Shown here: positions 1 through 7,162 of the stretch, piece by piece
Layout of the letters: each line of letters opens with the position of its first letter
How positions within the stretch are numbered: position 1 is the first letter of the stretch
Source: Woeseiaceae bacterium
GTDB taxonomy: Bacteria > Pseudomonadota > Gammaproteobacteria > Steroidobacterales > Woeseiaceae
Reading direction: 5' to 3'
NCBI GenBank assembly: GCA_030066075.1
Contig: JASJCH010000014.1
Coordinates: forward strand, 1 to 32,121
DNA: 32,121 nucleotides
Position numbers and translations under genes: made by a program
The notes under the pieces: generated by a model
What the model saw: only the letters and a program-made list of their open reading frames with translations
Told to the model about the DNA's origin: nothing
Database searches by the model: none

Positions 1-576
1 TGCGACGACGGTATTGGTGAAGTCATCGACGGCAGGATCGACTTCGAGGTCGTCTCGTTCAGCGGTGATGCGCTGACCGGCCTGTATGACATGACCATGA
101 CCTTGCTGCTGGATAACTTCCAGGTGACGACAGCCGAAGACGTTCTGCTTGCCAACGGTGACGGCACGGCGACGCTGAACACGCTGCAGGCGCCCTATGT
201 CGAGGCCGCGGTCACCGGCCAGTCGATGCTGACCGACTCCAACACGAGCACCGAGACGCTCACCAATTACAGCTCTGCGCAGACTTTCGACGGCACGGTC
301 TTGCCGTCGCCGTTCACGCTGCTGGCGTCGGGCTCGCTGGACAGCTCGGAGCTGTCGGGCTCCGTGACCTACTCGACGCCGGTGATGTTCGAAGGCTTCG
401 ACACCAACTACCCGAATGCGGGCCAGATGCTGATTGTCGGGGACGCGAGCAGTGCGAGGATTACGGCTCAAGCGAACGGCGTCGATGTAGTCATCGAGAT
501 CTACTCGAATACGACCGGCGAAGGCACGCCGGACGAGACGATCATGACGACCTGGGTCGAATTGGCCGGACTTTGA
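1..576 (+). CDS. C-terminal part of an unrecognised, probably exported protein (5' end outside window)
   Basis: The reading frame is open from the first base to a TGA at 574-576, so the window holds about 191 C-terminal residues of a longer protein; an internal ATG at 91 is not a convincing start because the frame continues upstream with the same composition. The visible part is rich in Thr, Ser, Asp, Gly and Val, is predicted to be mostly beta strand, and has one Cys at the very edge. No catalytic motif or membrane helix is visible. This composition suits a secreted or surface lipoprotein-like beta domain, but I do not recognise the family. It is on the same strand as the ParA-like gene 64 bp downstream, though nothing shows that they work together. 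Confidence 0.75.
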   Translation, partial: CDDGIGEVIDGRIDFEVVSFSGDALTGLYDMTMTLLLDNFQVTTAEDVLLANGDGTATLNTLQAPYVEAAVTGQSMLTDSNTSTETLTNYSSAQTFDGTVLPSPFTLLASGSLDSSELSGSVTYSTPVMFEGFDTNYPNAGQMLIVGDASSARITAQANGVDVVIEIYSNTTGEGTPDETIMTTWVELAGL

Positions 577-591
577 GCACGCTGGTATTAT
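562..591 (+). promoter_or_regulatory. candidate sigma-70 promoter for the ParA-like gene
   Basis: TTGGCC at 562-567 and TATTAT at 586-591 are separated by 18 bp, about 50 bp before the ATG at 641. The -35 box lies inside the end of the upstream gene. The match is moderate and was found by eye only. Confidence 0.3.
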
Positions 592-640
592 GTGAACTGG
601 CGCGGAGAGTATTGGATCGTGAGCCGACAGACTAGAGTCT

Positions 641-1411
641 ATGCTGGTAACGCCGTCACGCGATAAGCTCAACCGGATTGTCGTACTCAACCCCAAGGGT
701 GGTTGCGGCAAGTCGACGCTGGCCACCAATATCGCGGCCTGCTATGCGCGGCGCGGCCCCCAGCCCGCGATCATGGACTACGACCCGCAGGGCTCGACAA
801 TCGGCTGGCTCAATCGCCGCCCTGCTGACCTGCCGTCAATCCACGGTATCGCGGCCTACAAGAAGTCGATGCAGGCGACGCGCAGCTGGCAACTGCGCGT
901 CCCTGACGACACGCTCAACCTGATCGTCGACTCCCCCGCCAGCATCAGCCACGACGACCTGCGCGAATTGACACGCGACTCGTCCAGCATACTGGTGCCG
1001 GTGTTGCCGTCGGCGCTCGACATCGACGCCGTGTCCAAGTGCATTGCCGACCTGCTGCTCGTCGCCAAGGTCAACCGCAATGAAGGCAAGCTCGCCGTCA
1101 TCGCAAACCGTACGCGCAAGAACACGAAGAGCTTCGGCAGGCTCATGCGTTTCCTCGACTCCCTCGGCATTCCGATTATCGCCGTGTTGCGCGACAGCCA
1201 GAACTTCGTGCGCGCGGCCGAGCGTGGCCAGGGCCTGCACGACATGCAGCCGAGCCGGGTGCGCCCGGATCTCGAACAGGTCGAGAAAATCGTGGACTGG
1301 CTGGACGGCTGGGAAGCACGCCGGCGGCGCGCGGTGCAGTTGATGAACACGCGCCGGCAGTCGTTTGCCAACGTGACGGCGCTGAGGAAACCTCAGGCGC
1401 GCTCGGTCTGA
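641..1411 (+). CDS. orphan ParA/MinD-type P-loop ATPase
   Basis: The 256-residue protein has the deviant Walker A motif KGGCGKST (residues 19-26, with the signature first Lys) and the Walker A' motif MDYDPQGS near residue 45, which together define the ParA/MinD/Soj family. These ATPases dimerise on ATP and position DNA, plasmids or protein clusters by binding nucleoid or membrane. The C-terminal 40 residues are Arg-rich, which could give non-specific DNA binding. No ParB, parS or MinE partner lies beside it, so its cargo is unknown. The ATG at 641 puts Walker A at the usual distance from the N-terminus, but no good Shine-Dalgarno precedes it. The gene end overlaps the convergent dehydratase gene by 19 bp. 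Confidence 0.9.
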   Translation: MLVTPSRDKLNRIVVLNPKGGCGKSTLATNIAACYARRGPQPAIMDYDPQGSTIGWLNRRPADLPSIHGIAAYKKSMQATRSWQLRVPDDTLNLIVDSPASISHDDLRELTRDSSSILVPVLPSALDIDAVSKCIADLLLVAKVNRNEGKLAVIANRTRKNTKSFGRLMRFLDSLGIPIIAVLRDSQNFVRAAERGQGLHDMQPSRVRPDLEQVEKIVDWLDGWEARRRRAVQLMNTRRQSFANVTALRKPQARSV

Positions 1412-2367
1412 ATCGACGCGAACAGCCCGGCGTCGACATTACCCCCAGAGAATATGATGGCCGTCGTCTTGCCGGCCGTGTCGACCTTGCCGGCCAGCAA
1501 CGCGGCTAATCCGACCGCGCCGCCGGGTTCGACGACGATCTTCAGGTTGCGGAAAGCAAAGCGCATCGCCTCGCGCACGTCCGCCTCGCTCACCGTCAGG
1601 CCGGCGTTGATGTGCTCGCGCATGACGTCGTAGGTGAGCTGCCCCGGCATGTCGGTCAGCAGCGCATCGCAGATCGAACGCGCGTCGGGCGAATTTGCCA
1701 CGCGTTCGCCCCCGGCCAGCGATCGCGCCGTGTCATCGAAGTCTTCCGGCTCTACCGTGTAAACCTCCGCATCCGGGTAAAAGGCGTGTATCGCGATGGC
1801 GCAGCCTGCGGTCAGCCCGCCGCCGCCGCAGCAAACGAGGAGCTTGTCGATACCCAGCCCGAGTTCGGCGGCCTGCTGCGCGATCTCGAGACCCGCCGTG
1901 CCCTGCCCCGCGATGATGCGTTCATCTTCGTAAGACGGGACGATCTCAGCCTCGCGCTCAGCCGCCACCCGGCGCGCGATAGCCTCACGGTCCTCGTTGT
2001 AGCGGTCGTAGGTGATGATCTCGCCGCCGAGCCGCTTCGTGCTCTCGAGCTTGGCGGCCGGCGCATCCTCGGGCATCACGATGGCCGCGTGAATTCCGAG
2101 CAGCTTGCCCGCCAGTGCGACGCCCTGCGCATGGTTACCTGAGGACCAGGCAACGACGCCCTTCGCCGCCTGCTCGGGCGTGAGCTGACTGAGGAGGTTG
2201 TAGGCGCCGCGGATCTTGAACGAACCGATCTGCTGGAAGCACTCCGGCTTGACCAGCACGGTGCCTCCGGTCACCCGGTCGAGCTCTGCGTTCTGTAATA
2301 ACGGCGTTCGTACGACGACACCGTGGAGCCGCGCGGCGGCGGCCTCGATATCGGCGATGCCGATCAT
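1393..2367 (-). CDS. threonine/serine dehydratase-like PLP enzyme (fold type II)
   Basis: The 324-residue protein carries the PLP-lysine motif GSFKIRGAYN (Lys51), the SSGNHAQG substrate loop and the glycine-rich phosphate cup CCGGGGLTAG. This is the threonine ammonia-lyase/serine racemase family: PLP-dependent deamination of L-threonine to 2-oxobutyrate, or of serine. There is no C-terminal ACT domain, so it resembles the short catabolic or racemase-like enzymes rather than feedback-inhibited IlvA. I chose the ATG at 2367 (MIGIADIE), because it makes a 4-bp ATGA overlap with the stop of phhB and starts at the family's usual N-terminus; the frame stays open further upstream only as a shadow of phhB. 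Probably cotranscribed with phhB. Whether Thr or Ser is the main substrate cannot be told from sequence. Confidence 0.92.
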   Translation of the reverse strand: MIGIADIEAAAARLHGVVVRTPLLQNAELDRVTGGTVLVKPECFQQIGSFKIRGAYNLLSQLTPEQAAKGVVAWSSGNHAQGVALAGKLLGIHAAIVMPEDAPAAKLESTKRLGGEIITYDRYNEDREAIARRVAAEREAEIVPSYEDERIIAGQGTAGLEIAQQAAELGLGIDKLLVCCGGGGLTAGCAIAIHAFYPDAEVYTVEPEDFDDTARSLAGGERVANSPDARSICDALLTDMPGQLTYDVMREHINAGLTVSEADVREAMRFAFRNLKIVVEPGGAVGLAALLAGKVDTAGKTTAIIFSGGNVDAGLFASIQTERA

Positions 2368-2717
2368 CCGTCCAGCGTCTCCCTCGCGAGGCGATCCACC
2401 TTGGCGGCGCAGATGAAGTCGTTGTCCGACAACCCGCCGATCGCGTGCGTGGTGAAACTCACGGCGCAGTAGCCATAGCTGAACGTGATATCGGGATGGT
2501 GTCCCTCGGTAATCGCGATCCACGCGACCGCGTTCGTGAAACCCAGCGTGCGGCTGTAGGCCGGAAACTCGAAACGCCGGGCGATCGACAGGCCGTCAGC
2601 ACTCACGGACCAGTCGTCGTGCAAGCCGCGCATCAGCTCCTCGACCTGTTGCGGCTGCAGCGGGTCGACGCCGCCTTCGCAGGGCTTGCAGTGTTTGGTG
2701 GCGAGTTCGTCTTTCAT
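2364..2717 (-). CDS. phhB: 4a-hydroxytetrahydrobiopterin dehydratase (pterin-4a-carbinolamine dehydratase)
   Basis: This 117-residue cytosolic protein matches the PhhB/DCoH family in length and motifs: CKPCEGG near the N-terminus, then EGHHPD at residues 71-76 with the active-site His pair (73, 74), and a later His91. It dehydrates 4a-hydroxytetrahydrobiopterin made during phenylalanine hydroxylation so that the pterin cofactor can be recycled. No phenylalanine hydroxylase (phhA) lies in the window. It is the first gene of a two-gene unit with the dehydratase, sharing an ATGA overlap. The REP array starts only 15 bp upstream of its ATG, leaving little room for a promoter; TATAGT lies just before the ATG but has no good -35 box. 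Confidence 0.93.
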   Translation of the reverse strand: MKDELATKHCKPCEGGVDPLQPQQVEELMRGLHDDWSVSADGLSIARRFEFPAYSRTLGFTNAVAWIAITEGHHPDITFSYGYCAVSFTTHAIGGLSDNDFICAAKVDRLARETLDG

Positions 2718-2732
2718 GGTTTTGGACTATAC

Positions 2733-2807
2733 ACAATCGCGCCCATGGGGCGCTCCAACATTCGCGGCCATGGGCCGCTCCAACAATCGCGCCCATAGGG
2801 CGCTCCA
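2733..2807. repeat. array of three tandem 25-bp REP-type palindromes
   Basis: Three 25-bp units follow each other without spacers (2733-2757, 2758-2782, 2783-2807). Each contains a 15-bp imperfect palindrome: GCGCCC-ATG-GGGCGC, GCGGCC-ATG-GGCCGC and GCGCCC-ATA-GGGCGC. Unit 2 differs by paired changes on both arms, so the hairpin is kept. On the minus strand each unit reads GGAG followed by the hairpin, the layout of REP sequences (a GTAG/GGAG tetranucleotide plus palindrome) that RAYT transposases mobilise. No RAYT gene is in the window. The array lies between the ompA-like terminator and phhB. Confidence 0.8.
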
Positions 2808-2834
2808 CCAAAAAGCCGGCCCCGAGGGGCCGGC
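2808..2834 (-). terminator. rho-independent terminator of the ompA-like gene
   Basis: A perfect 9-bp GC stem (2815-2823 with 2826-2834) is followed on the minus strand by a run of five T. It lies 46 bp beyond the stop of the ompA-like gene and so ends the leftward signalling block before the REP array. Confidence 0.8.
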
Positions 2835-2879
2835 AAGCGGGGGAGACTCCAGAAGAGTCGCGGAAGTTCTTGAGATTGA

Positions 2880-3590
2880 TCAGGGGTCGATGGTCTGGGC
2901 GACAGGCTGCACGCCCTCGTTGTCGATGAACAACGTCATGCTGACGCGGCGCTCCAGCGCATAGCTGTCAACCGAAGAGTCCTGGGCCGGCGCTTCGCCG
3001 TGCGCCGTCACGTCGATGCGCGACGGATGGATGCCCGCGTCGACCAGCTGGTCGCGGACGAACTCCACGCGCTTGCGCGACAGCTCGAGATTGTAGTCGG
3101 CATCGCCGCGCTCATCGGCGAAGCCGTCCAGCTGTACGCGGATGTCTTTCATGCGCGCCACGTCCCTGGCCAGCGCCGCGAGACGATCGCCCGTCGTGTC
3201 GGCGAGCGCGTGCTCGTCGGTGCGAAACAACAGGTCCATCTCGATGCCGGCCTGCATCAGGCTGATCAGCTGCGGGCGATCGATCTGCTCGTAGTGTTCG
3301 AGTTCGGCATTGAGAGAATCGATGTCGAGGTGCAGTTCACGGACGTCGTCGCGCGTCGCGTCGAGCGAGCTGTTCAGCGAATCGATTTCGCTGTTCTTGC
3401 GATGCATCGAGTCGCCGAGCTTGGCGCCGATCGCCGCGCCGATGATTGCGCCGACCGGGCCGCCGGCGAGGGCGCCAATCACGACGCCGCTGCCGACACC
3501 GATGTTCTCCTCTTTCGAGGCCTTGGCGGATGCTGCCGGCGCGTAAGCGGCGACGGCGACAGTGAGAAGAATGATGACGAGATTGCGCAT
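2880..3590 (-). CDS. OmpA-family peptidoglycan-binding protein with glycine-zipper segment
   Basis: The 236-residue protein has a signal peptide (cleavage likely after ASA, residue 22), a glycine-zipper hydrophobic stretch (about 32-58: GVVIGALAGGPVGAIIGAAIG), a short coiled coil (about 62-104) and an OmpA C-terminal domain (about 118-225). The domain keeps the peptidoglycan-binding signature, with ADERGDADYN followed by LELSRKR and a Val. It should anchor something to the cell wall from the outer membrane or periplasm. The domain order recalls the sortase-associated PdsO proteins, but no sortase or LPXTG gene is visible. A strong Shine-Dalgarno (AGGAGG on the minus strand, about 3599-3604) supports the ATG at 3590. 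It lies 108 bp downstream of the vWA gene pair, so it may be last in that unit or have its own promoter. Confidence 0.88.
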   Translation of the reverse strand: MRNLVIILLTVAVAAYAPAASAKASKEENIGVGSGVVIGALAGGPVGAIIGAAIGAKLGDSMHRKNSEIDSLNSSLDATRDDVRELHLDIDSLNAELEHYEQIDRPQLISLMQAGIEMDLLFRTDEHALADTTGDRLAALARDVARMKDIRVQLDGFADERGDADYNLELSRKRVEFVRDQLVDAGIHPSRIDVTAHGEAPAQDSSVDSYALERRVSMTLFIDNEGVQPVAQTIDP

Positions 3591-3698
3591 GGGTGTGTCC
3601 TCCTGTGATGTTGAGGATCATTACAAGGCCCAAATGCGCGGCGGCATGGCCAGCATCGTGGAAAGCTGGCGATCAATTGTGGTGAATAGTGGCAGCAG

Positions 3699-4703
3699 CT
3701 AGCTGCGGTTCGGGTCGGACAGCGCGACGAAAGTGCCGCCGTTACGCTCGGTCAGGACGCGCATTAGCTGCGCATAGCGCCGTGTCGTGTCGGACGCCTG
3801 GCGGCCGGGCTCGAAGAAGAACGGGAAGCCGACCGCGTGAATGCGCACCAGGCGATTGCCCTGCTCGTCTGCGAGGTTGACCGCATCGATCTGGCGCACG
3901 ACGGCCTCGACCGACCGGCCGCTAAACTCGTCGCCGAAAACGTAGATGCTGATCTTTTTGTCGGCCGACCAGAAGGTGCTGATCGCGTAGATGATGCCGT
4001 CGGCGGGGTTCGAGTCGCTGAACGGTCGCCAGGTGCGCATCGTGTTGCGAATCGCTTCACGCCGCCCCGGGCTGTCGGGAATCCACCGGCCGGCATACTG
4101 CTTGAACATGTACGAGCCGTTGTCGTTCATGATCTGGATGCCCTTGACCTGCGGGTAGACGTCGAGCGTCTCGGTCAGCTTGTCGATCGCTCGCTGCCAG
4201 TTGAACTGCTGCATACTGCCAGAGGTATCGATGACGAAAATCACGTACTCGCTATCGACCGGGATGCCCGCCACGGCGTCATCGTCGGCGCGTCGGTAAT
4301 ACGGCTGCAGCCGCCGCATCTCGTCGGTAAGCCGCTGCTTGGTGCGGCGCAGGTCGCCCTCGTCGAAGGTCGCTTCGGACTCCCGCTGCGTCGCCGCATA
4401 CTGGCCCTGCACCGAGCTGAGCTCGCCCTGCAGGCGCGCGAGGCGCAGCTTCGTGTCCGATGTCTGCTCCTTCACGTCGTCGAGTTCGCGATTCAGCACC
4501 GTGGTCTCGCCGCGGATCTCGAACAGCTCCTGTTGCAGCAGCGCGATGAGCGACTCCAGGTCGTCCTGGGTCTTCTCGATGATCACGGGCTCGTAAATCT
4601 TGGACAGCACCAGCAGGAGGATAATGGCCCCGAAACCACAGCAGATGCAGTCGAGGAACGACAGGCTGAACGCTTCGACGTTGCGGCGTTTCCTTCTCCT
4701 CAT
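3699..4703 (-). CDS. membrane-anchored coiled-coil vWA protein with stator-B-like helix (copy 2)
   Basis: The 334-residue protein has a basic start (MRRRKRRN), one transmembrane helix (about 14-36) with the motif SFLDCICCGFGA and an Asp at residue 18, a long coiled coil (about 40-145) and a C-terminal von Willebrand A domain. The metal site begins DTSGSM (Asp159, Ser161, Ser163). The later MIDAS Thr is not obvious (the region reads NPADGIIYA), while an Asp occurs in FGDEF. The N-terminal layout matches ExbD/TolR/MotB subunits, in which an Asp at the start of a single helix carries protons; that comparison is mine. The vWA domain should face the periplasm and bind a partner through a divalent metal. 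Its ATG overlaps the stop of the sister gene by 4 bp. It shares the SFLDC motif with copy 1, but otherwise diverges strongly. Confidence 0.88.
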   Translation of the reverse strand: MRRRKRRNVEAFSLSFLDCICCGFGAIILLLVLSKIYEPVIIEKTQDDLESLIALLQQELFEIRGETTVLNRELDDVKEQTSDTKLRLARLQGELSSVQGQYAATQRESEATFDEGDLRRTKQRLTDEMRRLQPYYRRADDDAVAGIPVDSEYVIFVIDTSGSMQQFNWQRAIDKLTETLDVYPQVKGIQIMNDNGSYMFKQYAGRWIPDSPGRREAIRNTMRTWRPFSDSNPADGIIYAISTFWSADKKISIYVFGDEFSGRSVEAVVRQIDAVNLADEQGNRLVRIHAVGFPFFFEPGRQASDTTRRYAQLMRVLTERNGGTFVALSDPNRS

Positions 4704-5797
4704 GGCCAGTCCTTGCTCACGCTGATGAATGAACCGCCGCTGCGATAAGCGAGCAGCCAGTACAGGAACGGCGCGTCGTAGTCACCCTCGAGCGGATACA
4801 GGAAGACATTGACCGGGATGTTGCTGGGCAATTCGTTGACCGCATTGGTGAAGTAACGCGCCCGGTCACGCCCGGTGACGGTGCGCTTGTTCGTCGTCGG
4901 CGCGTCCATCGTCGGTAACCCGTCGGCGAGCAGGATGACGTTATCCGGCCACGGGTTCAGTGAGGTGATCACTTCTATCGCGGATTTCATGTTAGTGCCT
5001 CCTTCGGGCACCGTGCGGCGCAACACGCGCATGGCCTCGTCGAGCTGCGTCGCATCGTCGGCCTTGAGCCATACGCCGTTCGACCCTTCGATAACCGGCT
5101 CCGCGGTCGTGTTGTACACGTAGATCTGGAACTCGCTGCCGGGAATGAACTGCGCGGTCAGCCAGTCAACGCTGGCTACCGCCTGGCGCCACTTGACGGC
5201 GCGCAGCTTGTCGTCGACCGGCATATTGCGGCGCCGAATGATGTTGATAATCGAATCGTCCAGCATGCTCGCCGAGCGATCGACGAGGATCAGCGTGCGC
5301 TCGCCACCGAGCTTGAGGCCCGTCAGGTACTGACGATCGCCCTCACCCTTGAACTCGCGGATGCGGTTGCCCTCGGCTTCCTCCGCTTCCGCCATTGCCA
5401 GCAGCCGCTTCACCTCTTCCTCGAGATTCTTGATGTCGGTTTGCAGCTGCTCGACGCGCTCGATCTCGGCCAGGGTGTCCTGATCGTATTCGGCCAGCTC
5501 GGCGCGCAGCTCCTCGATCAACGCGATGACCTGGGCGATGCGCCCCTCGGCCGTGTCCTTCTCGGATTCGAGTTCATCGATGGTGTTCTTCGCCAGCACG
5601 AGGTTCTTGCGCCCCTCGAGAATCTCGACCTCGAGCATGCGGGTCTCCGCCATCAGCTCGGTCGGGTCGTCCTCGGTGGTCTCCTTGACCTGGGCGTTGA
5701 TGATCATGAAGAACAGGATGACCGCGCCGAAGCCGCAGCTCATGCAGTCCAGGAACGACATGCTGAAGACCTCGGTGGCGCGGCGCTTACGGGCCAT
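4700..5797 (-). CDS. membrane-anchored coiled-coil vWA protein with stator-B-like helix (copy 1)
   Basis: The 365-residue protein begins MARKRR, then has one transmembrane helix (about 13-36) with the motif SFLDCMSCGFGA (Asp17), a long acidic coiled coil (about 40-150) and a vWA domain from about residue 165. The MIDAS is complete: DRSAS (Asp173, Ser175, Ser177), a Thr in EGGTNMKSA and an Asp in LLADGLPTMD. A basic cytoplasmic tail, a single helix with an early Asp and a periplasmic domain is the plan of ExbD/TolR/MotB, and a MotA/TolQ-type gene lies two genes upstream. It overlaps the Hsp70-FHA gene by 11 bp and copy 2 by 4 bp, so the three are translated together. Likely role: proton-path subunit with a periplasmic metal-dependent adhesion domain. 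This is inference; no exact homologue is known to me. Confidence 0.9.
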   Translation of the reverse strand: MARKRRATEVFSMSFLDCMSCGFGAVILFFMIINAQVKETTEDDPTELMAETRMLEVEILEGRKNLVLAKNTIDELESEKDTAEGRIAQVIALIEELRAELAEYDQDTLAEIERVEQLQTDIKNLEEEVKRLLAMAEAEEAEGNRIREFKGEGDRQYLTGLKLGGERTLILVDRSASMLDDSIINIIRRRNMPVDDKLRAVKWRQAVASVDWLTAQFIPGSEFQIYVYNTTAEPVIEGSNGVWLKADDATQLDEAMRVLRRTVPEGGTNMKSAIEVITSLNPWPDNVILLADGLPTMDAPTTNKRTVTGRDRARYFTNAVNELPSNIPVNVFLYPLEGDYDAPFLYWLLAYRSGGSFISVSKDWP

Positions 5798-7148
5798 CGT
5801 CGGTCTCCGTGGTGATCAGCCGTAGCTCAAAGCCGGGCGTGCCGAGGCGTACGAGATCGCCGACCTGCAGCACGGCCGAACCGTCGATGCGATGGCCGTT
5901 GAGGAAAGTGCCATAGCGGCTGTAGTCGCGAACGATGCACTGCCCGTTCTCCTGCTGCAGCGCGCAGTGCTGCCGCGACAAGCCTGGCATGTCCTGCTGC
6001 AGGTCGATCGAACGTGCTTCGCCCCCGACCTGGCTGCCGAGCACGAGCGGCTCGCCTGCGATCGCGTAGGCCCGGTTGTTGAACAGCACGTGCGTCGGCT
6101 GGCCGCGGTGGCGCGGCGCGCTGTCGGTGCCCGCGGCAACCGGCGCCTGGTCCCAGGGCAGTTTGCGCACCAGGCTGACGGCGCTCTGCCCGGGCCGCAT
6201 ATCGCTGCAGCGGGCCAGCAGTCCACGGGCCGTCGCCCCCGGCTCCTGCACGAAGAGTTCGCCGCCGACCCGCGCCGTCAGGATGTCGGCGAGACCCGGC
6301 ATGCGAGCCGCGCGATCCGACAGCTGCAGGGCCGGCGTCTCATCGGCGCGGTAGAGCGCGCGCAGGTTGCTGACGATGCGGTGATAGACGGGTGCGGCGG
6401 TCGCGACCAGTTCGAGCGACTCCATCTCGGCGCTGTGGCCGATGCCGCGATACTCGATGTCCATCTGCACCGACTCGCCAGACGACGCCTCGATCAGCCA
6501 GCCTTTGAGGCGGTCCTGCAGCATCTGCTCGGTTTCCGCGGTATGCAGCGGATCGAAGCGCGACTGTTGCACGAATGCTTCGGCAATCTGTCGAATCCAG
6601 GCGTCGTACAGTGCGATCATGCCGCACCCGCCAATGACCTCGGTGCGGTCCACTTGCGCCTGGCCGGCCTGGCTGAGCCGCGTCAGCATCGCCGCGTGCA
6701 GGCCGAGGTCGACGTGCACTGGCACAGCGTCCTGGTATTCACGGCGCGTTGCAGCCACGGCCGCATCGACCATGCCCGCGACCGGGATCTGCAGCTCGGC
6801 GGCAATGCCGAGGAACAGGCCGAGGCTCGCCGTTTCCATGTAGGCGGGAACGGCCACGACAACGGCGTCGCCGGACACGCGCTGCCACATTTGCTCGAGC
6901 TGCCGGCTGACGATATCCGCGGCGCTGAGGTGCTGGAAGCGGCGGTCGGGCAGCGGCTCGGTGCGCAGTTCCGACCAGTAGTGGTTATGAATGCGGCGCG
7001 GTTTCAGGCGCGCCTGTGCGAACGCTTCCGTGCCCGTGGTAAGCCCGTCGTCTTCGAGCAGGGCGAAACCCGGCTCGCGATACAGCACCCGGTCCGCATC
7101 GTGGATCGAGATTGCTGCATCGTTGAGATGGACGGCGAGCAGGGACAC
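5787..7148 (-). CDS. Hsp70/actin-fold (ASKHA) protein fused to a C-terminal FHA domain
   Basis: The 453-residue cytoplasmic protein has an N-terminal half resembling the Hsp70/actin-like nucleotide-binding fold: VVVAVPAYMETASLGLFLGI near 96-115 is the typical region before the DAAVAA helix, and VHVDLG (about 145-149) looks like phosphate-2. The first phosphate loop is degenerate (VHLNDAA instead of DxG), and there is no Hsp70 substrate-binding domain. Residues 365-445 are an FHA domain, with SRQHC (391-395) and YGTFLNG (412-418). The position that usually holds the phosphothreonine-binding Arg (GR) reads GS at 371-372. FHA domains read phosphothreonine, which fits the two kinases in the block. 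It sits between the channel gene (14 bp gap) and vWA copy 1 (11 bp overlap), suggesting a cytoplasmic adaptor of the stator. Confidence 0.85.
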   Translation of the reverse strand: MSLLAVHLNDAAISIHDADRVLYREPGFALLEDDGLTTGTEAFAQARLKPRRIHNHYWSELRTEPLPDRRFQHLSAADIVSRQLEQMWQRVSGDAVVVAVPAYMETASLGLFLGIAAELQIPVAGMVDAAVAATRREYQDAVPVHVDLGLHAAMLTRLSQAGQAQVDRTEVIGGCGMIALYDAWIRQIAEAFVQQSRFDPLHTAETEQMLQDRLKGWLIEASSGESVQMDIEYRGIGHSAEMESLELVATAAPVYHRIVSNLRALYRADETPALQLSDRAARMPGLADILTARVGGELFVQEPGATARGLLARCSDMRPGQSAVSLVRKLPWDQAPVAAGTDSAPRHRGQPTHVLFNNRAYAIAGEPLVLGSQVGGEARSIDLQQDMPGLSRQHCALQQENGQCIVRDYSRYGTFLNGHRIDGSAVLQVGDLVRLGTPGFELRLITTETDDGP

Positions 7149-7162
7149 GGTAACTCCGGGCG

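Noticed and set aside
2726-2731. TATAGT as the -10 box of phhB
   Set aside because: It is about 8 bp before the ATG and has no -35 box at a proper distance, since the REP array occupies that position.
2880-3590. Proteobacterial dedicated sortase locus (PdsO)
   Set aside because: The OmpA protein resembles PdsO in layout, but no sortase, LPXTG-like protein or PdsR/PdsS gene is in the window.
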